46,995 nucleotides of DNA from Streptococcus sp. (GCF_030825805.1 NZ_JAPJPF010000008.1:1-46995); one strand, 5' to 3'; numbered from the stretch's first letter, positions 36,927-46,950 are shown. Notes: a model not told the origin generated them from the letters alone. Numbers and translations: made by a program.

Positions 36927-38927
36927 TTATTTCACGTGATCTTTTAATTCTTCTTGAGCTTTTTGGTTAGACTCTGCTTGCTCTTTCTTCCATTTTTCAA
37001 GAGCTTTGTTGTAGTCTTCGGTTGTTACAGCCTTGTCTTGAAGTTCCATACCTTTGTAGACAACGTTGTCTTTCCCTTTACCACCGGTCCAGCCAAATGG
37101 TGCTGAGAATGGTACGACACGAGTCAAGAATGGACGACCAGTCTTAGAAGTGGTTGGGATGACCAAAGCACTATCCGTCAACCAAGCTTGAGCTGCAGCA
37201 TATTTCTCATAACGTTTGTTAAGGTCTTGTGTTTCAGCTCCTGCTTCTGTTACCATCTTCTCAAAGTCGTACAAGCCAACTTTCTTAGCTGCCTCATTGT
37301 TTTCGCTTGGGTCAAATCCAAGGAAGGTACGAGTGTTTTCACCAGAAGAAGCTTTCAAGATATCAAGGTAAGTTGATGGGTCTTGATAGTCTGGGCTCCA
37401 TCCGACGTTATCTGAGATATCCCAGTCTTCGTCTTCTGCTTTAGCAGCAAAGAGGGTTACGTTCAAGAGATCTTCTTTTGATACCATATGGATATCGACA
37501 ACGACATTTTCTTTTCCAAGCGTACTTTCAACCGATTGTTTGAAGGATTGAGCGCGTTGAACCTTAGATTGAGTCGTTTGGTCTACTGGCATATCCAAGT
37601 GGATTGGGAACTTCACGCCATCTGCTTCAAGTGCAGATTTCGCTTTGGCAAACTCTTCTTTGGCTTGTTTTTCGTTGTAAAGACCATTTTGACCATCGTC
37701 AAGATTTGCATCTTTCCACTCGTCTCCATAAGTCACCAACTCAGATTTAACCATCTCACCGAAGGTCTTGCCATCTGCTTGAACGAATGTAGGTGGGATG
37801 TACAAGTTACGGATCAGTTTGCTTGCTCCATCTTTACCATTTGCTTGGGCAGCATAGGCTTCACGGTCAAAGGCAAAGCTGATTGATTGACGGAAGTCTT
37901 TGTTCAAAAGAGCTTTCTTAGTAGATGATTTTTCTTCATCTGTTGTTTTTGAAGTGTACTTGTAAGACTGACGGTCGATATTCACACCAATAACGAAGGT
38001 GCTGGCATCTTGAGGTGTGTAGATGATTTCATCTTTAAACTTCTTAGCTTGGTCTGTAAATCCAGGTCCAGTTGGGAACAATTTAGCAAGGCTAAGAGCG
38101 TTGTCCTCAAATGAGTTCGCCAATTTACTTTGGTCTTGTCCATCATAGTATTCGAGCTTAACGTCTGTGATGTGAACATTGTCCTTATCCCAGTAGTTTT
38201 CATTCTTGCTCATCTCGATAGATGATTTAGAAGTGAAGCTCTTCAAGATGTATGGACCATTGTAAAGAAGAGAGCTAGTATCACTTGCTTGGGCAAATTT
38301 ATCCCCTTTTGATTCAACGAATTTCTCATTGATTGGGAAAGTGATCCCAAGAGTCAACTTAGAATTCCAGAAAGGCTCTGCCTGGTTCAAAGTGATTTGA
38401 AGGGTATGATCATCAACTGCTTTAATGCCTACATTTTTGAAGTCTGAAGTCTTACCTTCAACATAATCATTCAAGCCCTTGATAGAGTTTTGAATGATGT
38501 AGAGCATTTCAGACTTGTGGTCAGCGGCATACTTGATCCCTGCAACGAAGTCATCTGCTGTCACATCCGCATACTCTTCCCCTTCTGAATCATACCATTT
38601 GGCATCATCACGAAGTTTGTAAGTATAAGTCAAGCCATCTTCTGAAACTGTCCAATCTTTAGCAAGTGAAGGAATCAAATTTCCATACTTGTCGTTTTCA
38701 AACAAACCATCGATCAAGTTTCCTGTGATTTCGTGGGTTGCAGCTTTACCAGATGTGATGTAGTTCAAGTTTTCAGGTTCTGTCTCATAGACGTAAGAGA
38801 ATTTTTGACCTGACTCACTTGATTTTGAGCTTGAGCTTGATGATTTAGAACCACCAGAACATGCTGCAAGAATACCTGCTGAAAGAAGAGCTACTCCTGC
38901 AAGAGCAATGACATTTCTTTTTTTCAT
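36927..38927 (-). CDS. Oligopeptide-binding lipoprotein, AliA/AmiA family
   Basis: This 666-residue solute-binding protein has a lipoprotein signal with lipobox GILAACSGG (Cys ~23) and a serine-rich linker. The SBP_bac_5 fold is marked by YVYETEPENLNYITSGKAATHEITGNLIDGL and SLLYNGPYILKSF. It is highly similar to pneumococcal AliA/AliB and the Hpp proteins of oral streptococci, which feed peptides to the AmiCDEF permease encoded elsewhere. No permease genes are adjacent, so it is an orphan receptor. Its closeness to two surface dipeptidyl peptidases suggests linked peptide use, which is inference. Confidence 0.92.
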   Translation of the reverse strand: MKKRNVIALAGVALLSAGILAACSGGSKSSSSSSKSSESGQKFSYVYETEPENLNYITSGKAATHEITGNLIDGLFENDKYGNLIPSLAKDWTVSEDGLTYTYKLRDDAKWYDSEGEEYADVTADDFVAGIKYAADHKSEMLYIIQNSIKGLNDYVEGKTSDFKNVGIKAVDDHTLQITLNQAEPFWNSKLTLGITFPINEKFVESKGDKFAQASDTSSLLYNGPYILKSFTSKSSIEMSKNENYWDKDNVHITDVKLEYYDGQDQSKLANSFEDNALSLAKLFPTGPGFTDQAKKFKDEIIYTPQDASTFVIGVNIDRQSYKYTSKTTDEEKSSTKKALLNKDFRQSISFAFDREAYAAQANGKDGASKLIRNLYIPPTFVQADGKTFGEMVKSELVTYGDEWKDANLDDGQNGLYNEKQAKEEFAKAKSALEADGVKFPIHLDMPVDQTTQSKVQRAQSFKQSVESTLGKENVVVDIHMVSKEDLLNVTLFAAKAEDEDWDISDNVGWSPDYQDPSTYLDILKASSGENTRTFLGFDPSENNEAAKKVGLYDFEKMVTEAGAETQDLNKRYEKYAAAQAWLTDSALVIPTTSKTGRPFLTRVVPFSAPFGWTGGKGKDNVVYKGMELQDKAVTTEDYNKALEKWKKEQAESNQKAQEELKDHVK

Positions 38928-38963
38928 TGTTTACTCCTAATAAATTTTTAAGGTTGTCTTAAG

Positions 38964-38972
38964 ATTATACCA
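38964..38972 (-). promoter_or_regulatory. Promoter -10 (extended) of the oligopeptide-binding protein gene
   Basis: TGG-TATAAT on the minus strand is an extended -10 about 36 nt before the start. A 10-bp inverted repeat (38978-39008) covers the expected -35 area. Confidence 0.55.
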
Positions 38973-38977
38973 CAAAG

Positions 38978-39008
38978 ATTTTCAGAAGAGAAGTAATTTT
39001 CTGAAAAT
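38978..39008. promoter_or_regulatory. Perfect 10-bp inverted repeat upstream of the lipoprotein promoter
   Basis: ATTTTCAGAA and TTCTGAAAAT are separated by 11 nt. There is no T-run on the minus strand after it, so it is a poor terminator for the trp operon. It may be an operator or a weak terminator. Confidence 0.4.
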
Positions 39009-39036
39009 TTATTAAATTTTGTAATTTTTCTTATCC

Positions 39037-39822
39037 TTAGCATTTATTAAAGTGTGAACCATAGTCTACAAAGGCCTTAACATCGCTGGTTTTGCCCTCA
39101 TGAAGGTCCCGAACAATTTTCGAGCCTACGATGACACCATCCGATACCTGATTAAAGCGTTGGATGTCTTCTTGGGTGGAAACCCCAAATCCTGTCAGAA
39201 CTGGAATAGTGGCCAAGTCTCTCAAGGTTGCCAAGTGCTGATCCAAGTCGTCTCGGTAGTTGCCCATTTTCCCAGTAACTCCATTGATAGCTACCGCATA
39301 GATAAAGCCTTCTGCTTCTTGGATCAAAGCCTTTTGGCGTTCGATGCCTGTGGTCAAGCTGACCAGGGGAACAAGGGCAATATCACTCCCTTCCAAGTAA
39401 GGTGCTATCATATCCGCATGCTCATTTGGCAGATCTGGAATGATCAACCCTTTGACGGAGGTAGAAGCTAATTCTTTTATAAAGGCTTCAATCCCATATT
39501 GGTAGACCGGATTGATATAGGTCATGATGACCAGGGGAATCTTGGTCTCTTGTTCTTGGAGTTTTTTTACAATAGCGGTTAAGGTCACTCCCTTGGCCAA
39601 ACTACGTTGACCAGCCATCTCGATGACTGGGCCATCCGCTACAGGGTCCGACCAGGGTATCCCCACTTCAATAGCCGATGCTCCACTTTCCTCCAAGAGA
39701 TGAATAGTATCAAAGAGCCCATCTAGTCCCTTCTCATGATCCCCCGCCATGATGTAAGGGACGAAGATTCCTTGCTTGCTGTCTTTAATAGCTTGTAAAT
39801 GCTGTGTTAGTGTTTTGGTCAT
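39037..39822 (-). CDS. trpA: Tryptophan synthase alpha chain
   Basis: The 261-residue TIM-barrel protein cleaves indole-3-glycerol phosphate to indole and glyceraldehyde-3-phosphate. The catalytic Glu and Asp are in [16 protein letters not shown] (~46-61), and the phosphate-binding region is [10 protein letters not shown] and GVIVGSKIV. It is the last gene of trpEGDCFBA, 2 nt after trpB. Confidence 0.95.
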   Translation of the reverse strand: MTKTLTQHLQAIKDSKQGIFVPYIMAGDHEKGLDGLFDTIHLLEESGASAIEVGIPWSDPVADGPVIEMAGQRSLAKGVTLTAIVKKLQEQETKIPLVIMTYINPVYQYGIEAFIKELASTSVKGLIIPDLPNEHADMIAPYLEGSDIALVPLVSLTTGIERQKALIQEAEGFIYAVAINGVTGKMGNYRDDLDQHLATLRDLATIPVLTGFGVSTQEDIQRFNQVSDGVIVGSKIVRDLHEGKTSDVKAFVDYGSHFNKC

Positions 39823-39824
39823 CT

Positions 39825-41027
39825 CTACTTCCCTTCTGCTTCAAACCGTTCTTTCACCTGCATGACATCTTTGTCTCCACGACCAGATAGGCAAATGATA
39901 AGATTTTGGTCCGGAGTCATTTTCGCTGCGACTTTTTGCGCTAGTGCGATAGCATGACTGGACTCCAATGCTGGAATGATTCCCTCCAAACGAGAGAGCA
40001 ACTTAAATCCTTCGAGGGCTTCTTCATCCGTGATGGAATCATAGCTTGCTCGGCCAATTTCATTGAAATAGCAATGCTCTGGCCCCACACCAGGATAATC
40101 CAATCCAGCAGAGATAGAGAAGGCCTCCATGATCTGTCCATGGGCATCTTGAAGCACTTCCATCAAGGCTCCGTGAAGGATACCAGGACGACCTTTGGCA
40201 AAGGTTGCTGCGTGTTTGTCCGTATCCAAACCAAGACCAGAGGCTTCCGCTCCGTACATGGCTACAGATTTGTCTTCTACGAAGGGGTAGAACATGCCAA
40301 TAGCATTGGAGCCCCCACCGATACAGGCTAGGACCGCATCAGGAAGTTTTCCTCCTGAGACTTCAGCAAACTGACGTTTGGCTTCCATACCAATCACGGA
40401 TTGAAAATCTCGGACAATCTCTGGGAAGGGAGCTGGTCCAAGGGCAGATCCCATGATGTAGTGAGTATCATCAATCCCAGCTACCCATGCACGAAGGGCC
40501 GCATTGACCGCATCTTTCAGCACGCGCGATCCGTCTGTCACACTATGGACTTTTGCTCCCAAGAGCTCCATCCGAAAGACATTGAGGGCCTGGCGTTTGA
40601 CATCTTCTTCTCCCATATAAATGGTACACTCCATCTCAAAGAGTGCTGCTGCCGTCGCTGTCGCAACTCCGTGTTGACCAGCCCCTGTCTCCGCGATGAT
40701 CTTCTTCTTGCCCATCCGTTTAGCCAGCAAGACCTGACCAAGGGCATTGTTAATCTTGTGGGCCCCTGTATGGTTGAGGTCTTCTCGTTTCAGGTAGATT
40801 TGTGCTCCTCCGATGTGCTTGGAGAGGCTTTTGGCGTGGTATAGAGGAGTCTCCCGTCCTACATAATTCTTGAGCAAGTCATCCAATTCCGCTTGAAAGC
40901 TTGGATCTGCTTTGGCTTCTCGGTACGCCTTATCCAGTTCGATCACGGCTGTCATCAGGGTTTCTGGGACAAACTGGCCCCCAAATTTTCCATAAAACCC
41001 TTTTTCATCCGGTAGTTGATAGTTCAT
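39825..41027 (-). CDS. trpB: Tryptophan synthase beta chain
   Basis: The open frame extends to 41213 inside trpF, but ATG at 41027 with AAGGAGCGAAAGC upstream gives the usual 400 residues ([20 protein letters not shown]). This PLP enzyme condenses indole with serine. The PLP lysine is in [11 protein letters not shown] (~88-98), and the phosphate loop is [16 protein letters not shown] overlap with trpF shows translational coupling. Confidence 0.95.
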   Translation of the reverse strand: MNYQLPDEKGFYGKFGGQFVPETLMTAVIELDKAYREAKADPSFQAELDDLLKNYVGRETPLYHAKSLSKHIGGAQIYLKREDLNHTGAHKINNALGQVLLAKRMGKKKIIAETGAGQHGVATATAAALFEMECTIYMGEEDVKRQALNVFRMELLGAKVHSVTDGSRVLKDAVNAALRAWVAGIDDTHYIMGSALGPAPFPEIVRDFQSVIGMEAKRQFAEVSGGKLPDAVLACIGGGSNAIGMFYPFVEDKSVAMYGAEASGLGLDTDKHAATFAKGRPGILHGALMEVLQDAHGQIMEAFSISAGLDYPGVGPEHCYFNEIGRASYDSITDEEALEGFKLLSRLEGIIPALESSHAIALAQKVAAKMTPDQNLIICLSGRGDKDVMQVKERFEAEGK

Positions 41028-41605
41028 GCTTTCGCTCCTTCTATAAATGCTTTTATCTTTTCTATATCTTTGTGTCCGTCTGTTTCGACCCCTGAAGAGA
41101 CATCCAGGGCATAAGGCTGAAAGGTCTCTCGAGCTTGGCGGACATTGTCCACTGTCAAGCCCCCTGCAATAAAGAAATTCTGCTGAATCTTCTGATCTTT
41201 CAGCAAGTCCCAATCAAAGGTTTGCCCACTCCCAGCTACTGGAGCATCAAAGAGCAGATAGTCCGCCAGGCTTGTCACTTGGGCTTCCTGAGCACTGAGC
41301 TGGATCGCGCGAATGACGGGAACTGAAATCTTTGGAATCAGAGCTTCATCAAACGTTCCATGAATCTGAACAATGTCTAAGGGAACCTGAGCAATGGCTT
41401 GCTCTAACTCCTCTAGACTGGGTGAGACAAAGACTCCGACAATTTTGGTCGGACCAGTCACCAGTCTCGCCAATTCATGGGCTTGCTCCAGACTGACTTG
41501 CCGCTTGCTCTTAGCGAATACAAAGCCGATATAGTCTGCTCCTGCTAGGACAGCCGTCTCAACGGCTTCCGCTGTAGATAGGCCGCATATTTTAACCTTT
41601 GTCAA
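41024..41605 (-). CDS. trpF: Phosphoribosylanthranilate isomerase
   Basis: The 193-residue TIM-barrel enzyme performs the Amadori rearrangement of phosphoribosylanthranilate. The catalytic Cys is in [13 protein letters not shown] (~3-15) and the Asp in [16 protein letters not shown] (~127-142). It overlaps trpC by 14 nt and trpB by 4 nt. Confidence 0.94.
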   Translation of the reverse strand: MTKVKICGLSTAEAVETAVLAGADYIGFVFAKSKRQVSLEQAHELARLVTGPTKIVGVFVSPSLEELEQAIAQVPLDIVQIHGTFDEALIPKISVPVIRAIQLSAQEAQVTSLADYLLFDAPVAGSGQTFDWDLLKDQKIQQNFFIAGGLTVDNVRQARETFQPYALDVSSGVETDGHKDIEKIKAFIEGAKA

Positions 41606-42359
41606 TTTGTAACTCCTTGACTTTTTCTGCTACATCTCCTGCTGTCATGAGGGCAGTCCCTACCAAGATCCCATTAAAGTAGGGAGCGACTAGAGCCGCA
41701 TCTGACCCATTAAAAATAGCGGACTCCGATATATAAACCGGCTGATCTTTGAAATGCGTGGACAATTCAAGACTGGTATTCAGATCCGTTTCAAAAGTGA
41801 CCAGGTTCCGGTTGTTGACCCCGATGATGTCCGCCCCGATCCGATGGGCGATTTCGAGCTCAGGTAAGTTATGGGTCTCTACAAGCACTTCCAAACCAAG
41901 CCCTGTCGCAAAGTCATAGAGTTCTTTAAGCCGGTCTTCTGGCAGGGCTGCGACAATCAAGAGAATGACCGTCGCTCCAGCATTGCGAGAGCGGACAATT
42001 TGCTTCTCATCGATGATAAAGTCCTTGGCCAAGGTTGGAGTCGTTACCTGGGAAGAAATCTCACGAAGGTAGTCGAGATCTCCCTTGAAAAAGACTTGGT
42101 CCGTCAGGACTGAGATCATGGCTGCCCCGTTTTCTTCATAGGTTTTGGCTTGGGCAACAATATCCACATCCAAGTTAATATCCCCCATACTAGGGCTGGC
42201 TTTCTTCACCTCAGCGATGATCTGCAAGTGCTCTTGATGGCTCTTGAGAAAATCGTAGAGACGATAGGTCTGACGAAGAGGCTGGAGGTCTTCCATGACC
42301 ATTTGCGCCACTTCTTTTTCTTTTTGTTCTAGGATTGTCGGTAGAAAGGCTTTACTCAT
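41592..42359 (-). CDS. trpC: Indole-3-glycerol phosphate synthase
   Basis: The 255-residue TIM-barrel enzyme closes the indole ring. Conserved blocks are [13 protein letters not shown] (~47-59, catalytic Glu and Lys), [21 protein letters not shown] and [11 protein letters not shown]. It overlaps the end of trpD by 4 nt. Confidence 0.95.
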   Translation of the reverse strand: MSKAFLPTILEQKEKEVAQMVMEDLQPLRQTYRLYDFLKSHQEHLQIIAEVKKASPSMGDINLDVDIVAQAKTYEENGAAMISVLTDQVFFKGDLDYLREISSQVTTPTLAKDFIIDEKQIVRSRNAGATVILLIVAALPEDRLKELYDFATGLGLEVLVETHNLPELEIAHRIGADIIGVNNRNLVTFETDLNTSLELSTHFKDQPVYISESAIFNGSDAALVAPYFNGILVGTALMTAGDVAEKVKELQIDKG

Positions 42360-43360
42360 ACTTGAACCTCTTGTAAGTGTTGCAATTTAGCAAGGGCAGA
42401 ACCATCGGAAATCAATTGACGCGCTAGCTCCACACCTTCTTTGATACTTGCGACTTTTCCATTGGCATAGAAACCAAGACCAGCATTGAGAACCGTTGTT
42501 TCCAGATAAGGGCTGGCTTCATTCCTCAAGACACTGAGGATTATTTCTGCATTTTCCTTGGCATCACCACCAGTTATTTCAGACAGCTCCACCTTGTCCA
42601 TCCCTAGATCTTCATAGGTAAAGGTATGCTGGCTGATCTTGCCGTCTTCTAGGAGGGTATAGGTATTGGTTCCATAAAGAGCCGCTTCGTCCATATTGTC
42701 AGGACCAGTGATGACGACGGCACGTTTGCGTCCCAACTGCTGGATGGCACGCGCGACAATCTCTTGCAATTCGACACGGTAGAGTCCCATGAGTTGGGTT
42801 TCAAGATCCAGTGGATTGGCAAGAGGACCGACCAGGTTCATAATGGTTGGAATCCCCATAGCTTGACGAGCAGGACCAATAAAACGCATAGCCGGATGCA
42901 TGGTTTGCGCAAAGATAAAGGCCAAGCCAACCTCGTCCAAGGCCTTAGAGAGGGTCTCTGGTGAGGCAGCCACATTGATGCCCAGCGCTTCTAGAACATC
43001 TGCAGAGCCCGATTTAGATGAAACAGAGCGATTACCGGCCTTGGCCATGCGGATCCCTCCAGCAGCCAAAACGAAGCAAACAGTCGTCGAAATGTTAAAG
43101 CTATAGGATTGGTCACCACCAGTCCCACAGTTACACATGGCATCTGAGAAGGTCTCTGGCAATACCGTCGCATGGGCCTTTAAGGCGCGTACAATTCCGG
43201 TAATTTCGTCTGCTGTTTCTCCCTTGGTTTTGAGTCCCATCAAAAAGGCAGCGATTTGACTTTCTGATAGTTGGTTTTGCAAGATTTGATCAAAGACTTC
43301 TTGGACTTGCTCTTGCGTCAAGTCTTGGCGATTAGAGATTTGTAAGAATAGTTCTTTCAT
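42356..43360 (-). CDS. trpD: Anthranilate phosphoribosyltransferase
   Basis: The 334-residue enzyme joins anthranilate and PRPP. The PRPP/diphosphate loop CGTGGDQSYSFNIST (~80-94) and GNRSVSSKSGSADVLEALG (~108-126) are intact. It starts 64 nt after trpG; that gap shows no clear promoter or terminator. Confidence 0.95.
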   Translation of the reverse strand: MKELFLQISNRQDLTQEQVQEVFDQILQNQLSESQIAAFLMGLKTKGETADEITGIVRALKAHATVLPETFSDAMCNCGTGGDQSYSFNISTTVCFVLAAGGIRMAKAGNRSVSSKSGSADVLEALGINVAASPETLSKALDEVGLAFIFAQTMHPAMRFIGPARQAMGIPTIMNLVGPLANPLDLETQLMGLYRVELQEIVARAIQQLGRKRAVVITGPDNMDEAALYGTNTYTLLEDGKISQHTFTYEDLGMDKVELSEITGGDAKENAEIILSVLRNEASPYLETTVLNAGLGFYANGKVASIKEGVELARQLISDGSALAKLQHLQEVQV

Positions 43361-43424
43361 AAGGGTTTCCTCTTGTCTTTTCTACACGTTTCAATAGAAA
43401 TTTTATCTGCTTTGAACTGCTGGT

Positions 43425-43991
43425 CTAGTCTAGGACCAGCTTCACAAAATTTTCGATCATTTTTAGACCATCTGGACTACCGATACTCTCAGGATGATAC
43501 TGAAGTCCGTAGATGGGCAGGCTCTTGTGTTGGATGGCCATGATTTCTTGGTCGTCCGTGGTAATGGCTGTTACCTCAAATTCTTCTGGCATTTGGTCAA
43601 CGACGATAGAATGGTAACGCATGATGGGCACATCATTCTCAATATCCTTGAAAATGGGAGATGGTGTTTCAAAGGTAATCTGGCTTTGTTTGCCATGCAT
43701 GACATTCTTAGCCAGGCGCAACTTGCCACCAAAGGTCTCCGCCAGGGCCTGGTGCCCTAAGCAAATCCCCAACATAGGTTTCTTACCTGCAAAGTCTTTG
43801 ATCATGGCTTCCATTTTCCCAGCATCTGCTGGCCAGCCTGGACCTGGGGAGAAGACGAGAGCATCTGCCACTTCCGCATGCTCATACAAGCGCTCATCAT
43901 CATTTCGCAAGACCTCAACCTCTGTAAAAGTTCCCAAGTATTGGGCCAAATTATAGGTGAAGGAATCGTAATTATCCACTAATAAAATCAT
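43425..43991 (-). CDS. trpG: Anthranilate synthase component II (glutamine amidotransferase)
   Basis: The 188-residue class I amidotransferase has the oxyanion strand FSPGPGWPADAG, the nucleophile elbow LGICLGHQA (Cys ~79) and the His-Glu pair in YHPESIGS. It supplies ammonia to TrpE. It is not fused to trpD. The ATG overlaps the trpE stop by 4 nt. Confidence 0.95.
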   Translation of the reverse strand: MILLVDNYDSFTYNLAQYLGTFTEVEVLRNDDERLYEHAEVADALVFSPGPGWPADAGKMEAMIKDFAGKKPMLGICLGHQALAETFGGKLRLAKNVMHGKQSQITFETPSPIFKDIENDVPIMRYHSIVVDQMPEEFEVTAITTDDQEIMAIQHKSLPIYGLQYHPESIGSPDGLKMIENFVKLVLD

Positions 43992-45343
43992 TGAACATCT
44001 CCTATTCTTGTCATTGATTTTGCCTTGTTAATCGTCTCGTAAAATTCATTCTCCGGAATACTGTCGTAGACAATCCCTGCCCCAGCTTGGACATAGGCCT
44101 TTTGATTCTTGAGAATCATGGTCCGGATGGCAATGGCGAAGTCCATATCCCCTGTCGCTGAGAGGTAGCCGATAGCCCCTGCATAGACGCCACGTTTTTC
44201 CTGTTCCAACTCATAGATCCGACGCATGGCCCGAATCTTAGGAGCCCCAGAGACTGTCCCAGCTGGCAAGGTGGATTTAAGGGCATCGAGAGCTGTTAGG
44301 TGTGGCAGGAGTTGCCCCTTGACCACACTGGTCAGGTGCATGACATAGCGGAAATACTCGACTTCCATATACTTGGTCACTTCGACCGTCCCGTTTTGAG
44401 CGATTTTCCCGATATCATTTCGTCCCAGATCCACCAGCATGCGGTGCTCGGCTGTTTCCTTGATATCGTGAAGGAGTTCATGAGCCAGAGCTTGGTCCTC
44501 TTCTTCCGTCGCTCCACGAGGTCGGGTTCCGGCGATCGGATTAGTCGTCACCTCTCCCTTTTTCACCGATACCAGACTTTCAGGACTGGCTCCAATGATC
44601 TGGTAGTCGCCAAAGTCATAGAAATAAAGATAGTTGGATGGGTTGGTCACGCGCAAATTCCGGTAATAATCCAAAGGATCACCCTCAAAGTCTGCTGAGA
44701 AGCGTTGACTGAGGACACATTGGAATATATCACCTTCACGGATCAGCTTTTTGGCCTTCTCCACCATCTCCATAAAGACTTCCTTCTCGATATGATTGGT
44801 GAAGTGCAGGGCCTGCAAGGCCTGAGGGGTGAACTCGTTGGGTGCTTGAGTTTGCAGATTGGTCACCACTTGCCCCAGTGATTGGCGGACCGCGTCATTG
44901 CTCCGACCAGAGTAGATATTGTCTTCCACCACATAGACTTTTTCCTTCTTGTGGTCAAAAATCAAATAGGACTCGTAGATGAAGAAATGCATATCTGGTG
45001 TCCCGATGGTATCCTGAGGAATGGATCCAATCTCCTCATAGACTCCGATCATATCATAGCCTGCAAAACCGATGGCTCCGCCAGCGAAAGGAAGATCAGA
45101 CGTCAGCCCCTTTACCGTTACCTGGTGGAGGTAGTCAAAAGGATCTTGCTCCAGCACCTTGCCATTCTCATAAAGGATGCCATCCTGATAGGTCACCTCA
45201 AATACTGGATTGTAGGCCACGATAGAAAAACGGGCATTCTCCTTCTCACGCGGGATCGACTCAAGGATGACCTTATGGTCACCTTGGACACGCATGTAGG
45301 CTAGAATGGGGGTTAAGGTATCAGCTGGTAAAATTTTTTTCAT
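43988..45343 (-). CDS. trpE: Anthranilate synthase component I
   Basis: The 451-residue chorismate-utilising enzyme makes anthranilate with TrpG. The N-terminal regulatory domain contains ILESIPR, equivalent to the LLES feedback site that binds tryptophan. The C-terminal domain carries NPIAGTRPRGATEEED, DLGRNDIGKI and LPAGTVSGAPKIRAM. It is the first gene after the T-box leader. Confidence 0.95.
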   Translation of the reverse strand: MKKILPADTLTPILAYMRVQGDHKVILESIPREKENARFSIVAYNPVFEVTYQDGILYENGKVLEQDPFDYLHQVTVKGLTSDLPFAGGAIGFAGYDMIGVYEEIGSIPQDTIGTPDMHFFIYESYLIFDHKKEKVYVVEDNIYSGRSNDAVRQSLGQVVTNLQTQAPNEFTPQALQALHFTNHIEKEVFMEMVEKAKKLIREGDIFQCVLSQRFSADFEGDPLDYYRNLRVTNPSNYLYFYDFGDYQIIGASPESLVSVKKGEVTTNPIAGTRPRGATEEEDQALAHELLHDIKETAEHRMLVDLGRNDIGKIAQNGTVEVTKYMEVEYFRYVMHLTSVVKGQLLPHLTALDALKSTLPAGTVSGAPKIRAMRRIYELEQEKRGVYAGAIGYLSATGDMDFAIAIRTMILKNQKAYVQAGAGIVYDSIPENEFYETINKAKSMTRIGDVQ

Positions 45344-45445
45344 AGGAATTCCTTTCTTTTCCTAGGGACGAAGCGATGCAAGTCCTGACCCAAGCACATC
45401 CAATACTCTTCGAAGTTAGCAAGCTGACCAACTTCAACAGAATAC

Positions 45446-45712
45446 AAAAAACCTCACAGAGTAACACTCTGTGAGGGCATTAAATCAGGTTTAACACGGT
45501 ACCACCTCAGTTAATGGTCAAAAGGGTAGAAAGCGACCATTATCTCTATCTCCTCTAACAAGGAGTCGCACGATAAGGGGTGCCTACCGAGAAGAATATG
45601 TGTTATCCTCTCCTACTCTAAACAATCAGCCCAATGTTCACTAATCCCGACTACCTACTCACAATACCCGCAGGCTCCCTGAAAATCTTAGACTAGTTAC
45701 TTTCTGATTTAC
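45446..45712 (-). promoter_or_regulatory. T-box leader of the trp operon
   Basis: Read on the minus strand, the leader has Stem I ends AATCAG/CTGATT (45709-45704 and 45629-45624) and a probable UGG specifier at 45633-45631. The T-box core is CTGAGGTGGTACCGTGTT (45510-45493), and an intrinsic terminator (11-bp stem CCTCACAGAGT/ACTCTGTGAGG plus six T) lies at 45476-45446. Uncharged tRNA-Trp would favour the antiterminator and switch on trpEGDCFBA. The core and terminator are plain; the specifier is inferred from the operon's function. Confidence 0.9.
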
Positions 45713-45717
45713 TACAT

Positions 45718-45745
45718 ATTTTACTACATTTTTTTGGCTTGTCAA
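45718..45745 (-). promoter_or_regulatory. trp operon promoter
   Basis: On the minus strand a perfect -35 TTGACA (45745-45740) is followed 16 nt later by TAAAAT (45723-45718). It lies directly upstream of the T-box leader. Confidence 0.75.
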
Positions 45746-45767
45746 GAATTTTTTGACAGTTTATCCT

Positions 45768-45804
45768 AAAAAATCTACCCAGTCAACTGGACCAGGCAGA
45801 TTCA
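45768..45804 (-). terminator. Terminator of the M42 aminopeptidase gene
   Basis: AATCTGCCTGGTC and GACTGGGTAGATT pair over 13 positions (including G-U pairs) around CAGTT and are followed by a T-run on the minus strand. It separates this gene from the trp promoter. Confidence 0.8.
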
Positions 45805-45833
45805 ATCCTATGTTTTAACCTTGAAAACGAAGC

Positions 45834-46871
45834 TTATTTGACCAAGTCGCTCTTGAGATAAGCATCGACCATGCGCTCTGTTGCCACCACAGAATCCACA
45901 TGGGTCCGCTCATAGGAGTGGCTCGATTCGATCCCTGCTCCGAGAAGACCATGCTTGACTTCTGCTCCTGCACTCATGGCTGCGGATGCATCGGATCCAT
46001 AGAAAGGATAGATGTCCAGTTTGTAAGGGATATTTTGCTCCTTGGCCAAGGCCACCAAGTGCTGACGGAAACCGTAGTGGTAAGGACCAGAAGCATCTTT
46101 GACACAGATAGAAACTGTGTACTCGTCTGTCTGCTGGTCATCTCCCATAGCCCCCATGTCCACTGCCAAGTATTCGACAGCTTGAGCTGGGATACTGGAG
46201 TTAGCCCCATGGCCCACTTCTTCAAAGACAGAGAAGGCAAAGTGAGTCGTTACTGGAAGGGTCACGCATTCTTCTTTGTAGATGCGGAGAAGGTTGAGCA
46301 AGATAGCAGCGCTGACCTTATCGTCCAAGTGACGAGACTTGATAAAGCCCGTATCTGTGACGATAGTCCGAGCATCAAAACTGATAAAATCTCCCACTTC
46401 GATCCCCAAGTTACGCGTTTCTTTTTCATTGGTCACTTTTTCATCCAAGCGCACTTCCATATTGTCCTGGGTCCGCTCCACAGTTCCCGCATCCTTGTAG
46501 ACATGGCAAGAGGTTTGGTGGACAAGGATAGTACCCGAATGAGTCTTTCCTGTATTGGCCACATGGACGGTACAATTTTCCCCTTCGATCATATTCCAAG
46601 GGAAGCCACCGATACGATCCAGCTTGAGACGGCCATCTGGCTTAACTGCCCGTACGATCGCTCCAAGCGTATCCACATGGGCCGTGATGTAGCGGTGTTG
46701 CTCGTCATTTTCCCCTTTGAGGACGACTGTCACACCCCCCTTAGCTGTCCGAACAGGGCTGTAGCCCATGTCCGCCAAGGTCTTGACCAGGTAGTTGGCC
46801 ACTTCCTCTGTAAACCCTGTCGGTGATGCGATGGCTGTGAGTTCTTTTAGATATTCGACTGTTTGATTCAT
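45834..46871 (-). CDS. M42 family aminopeptidase (PepA-like)
   Basis: ATG at 46871 follows AAGGAGAAATTC and gives 345 residues (MNQTVEYLKELTAIAS); the frame opens 15 nt earlier. Metal ligands of the M42 dinuclear zinc/cobalt site are visible: AHVDTLGA (His), RHLDDKVSAA (Asp), EEVGHG (Glu pair), AVDMGAMG (Asp) and ESSHSYERTH (His). The family includes streptococcal glutamyl aminopeptidase PepA and related TET peptidases that trim peptides in the cytoplasm. Which specificity applies is not evident. Confidence 0.9.
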   Translation of the reverse strand: MNQTVEYLKELTAIASPTGFTEEVANYLVKTLADMGYSPVRTAKGGVTVVLKGENDEQHRYITAHVDTLGAIVRAVKPDGRLKLDRIGGFPWNMIEGENCTVHVANTGKTHSGTILVHQTSCHVYKDAGTVERTQDNMEVRLDEKVTNEKETRNLGIEVGDFISFDARTIVTDTGFIKSRHLDDKVSAAILLNLLRIYKEECVTLPVTTHFAFSVFEEVGHGANSSIPAQAVEYLAVDMGAMGDDQQTDEYTVSICVKDASGPYHYGFRQHLVALAKEQNIPYKLDIYPFYGSDASAAMSAGAEVKHGLLGAGIESSHSYERTHVDSVVATERMVDAYLKSDLVK

Positions 46872-46901
46872 GAATTTCTCCTTCAATAATCTGCTAGTAC
46901 G

Positions 46902-46907
46902 ATTATA
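46902..46907 (-). promoter_or_regulatory. M42 aminopeptidase promoter -10 (extended)
   Basis: TGC-TATAAT on the minus strand lies 30 nt before the start codon. No clear -35 is seen. Confidence 0.5.
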
Positions 46908-46950
46908 GCACGACTGCCCCTAAAAGACTAGCTCCGACAGAAAGCAAAAA

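Noticed and set aside
38978..39008. Strong terminator for the trp operon
   Set aside because: The hairpin is followed by CTTTGTGG rather than a T-run on the minus strand, so it was listed as an inverted repeat and not as a terminator.
41028..41213. N-terminal extension of trpB by 62 codons
   Set aside because: The extension lies inside trpF, lacks a ribosome binding site and reads like out-of-frame sequence. ATG at 41027 has AAGGAG and matches the TrpB N-terminus.
45900..46826. 308-codon open frame on the + strand opposite the M42 aminopeptidase
   Set aside because: The minus strand encodes all M42 metal-ligand motifs, while this frame has no ribosome binding site and a low-complexity, motif-free translation. 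It is an antisense shadow.
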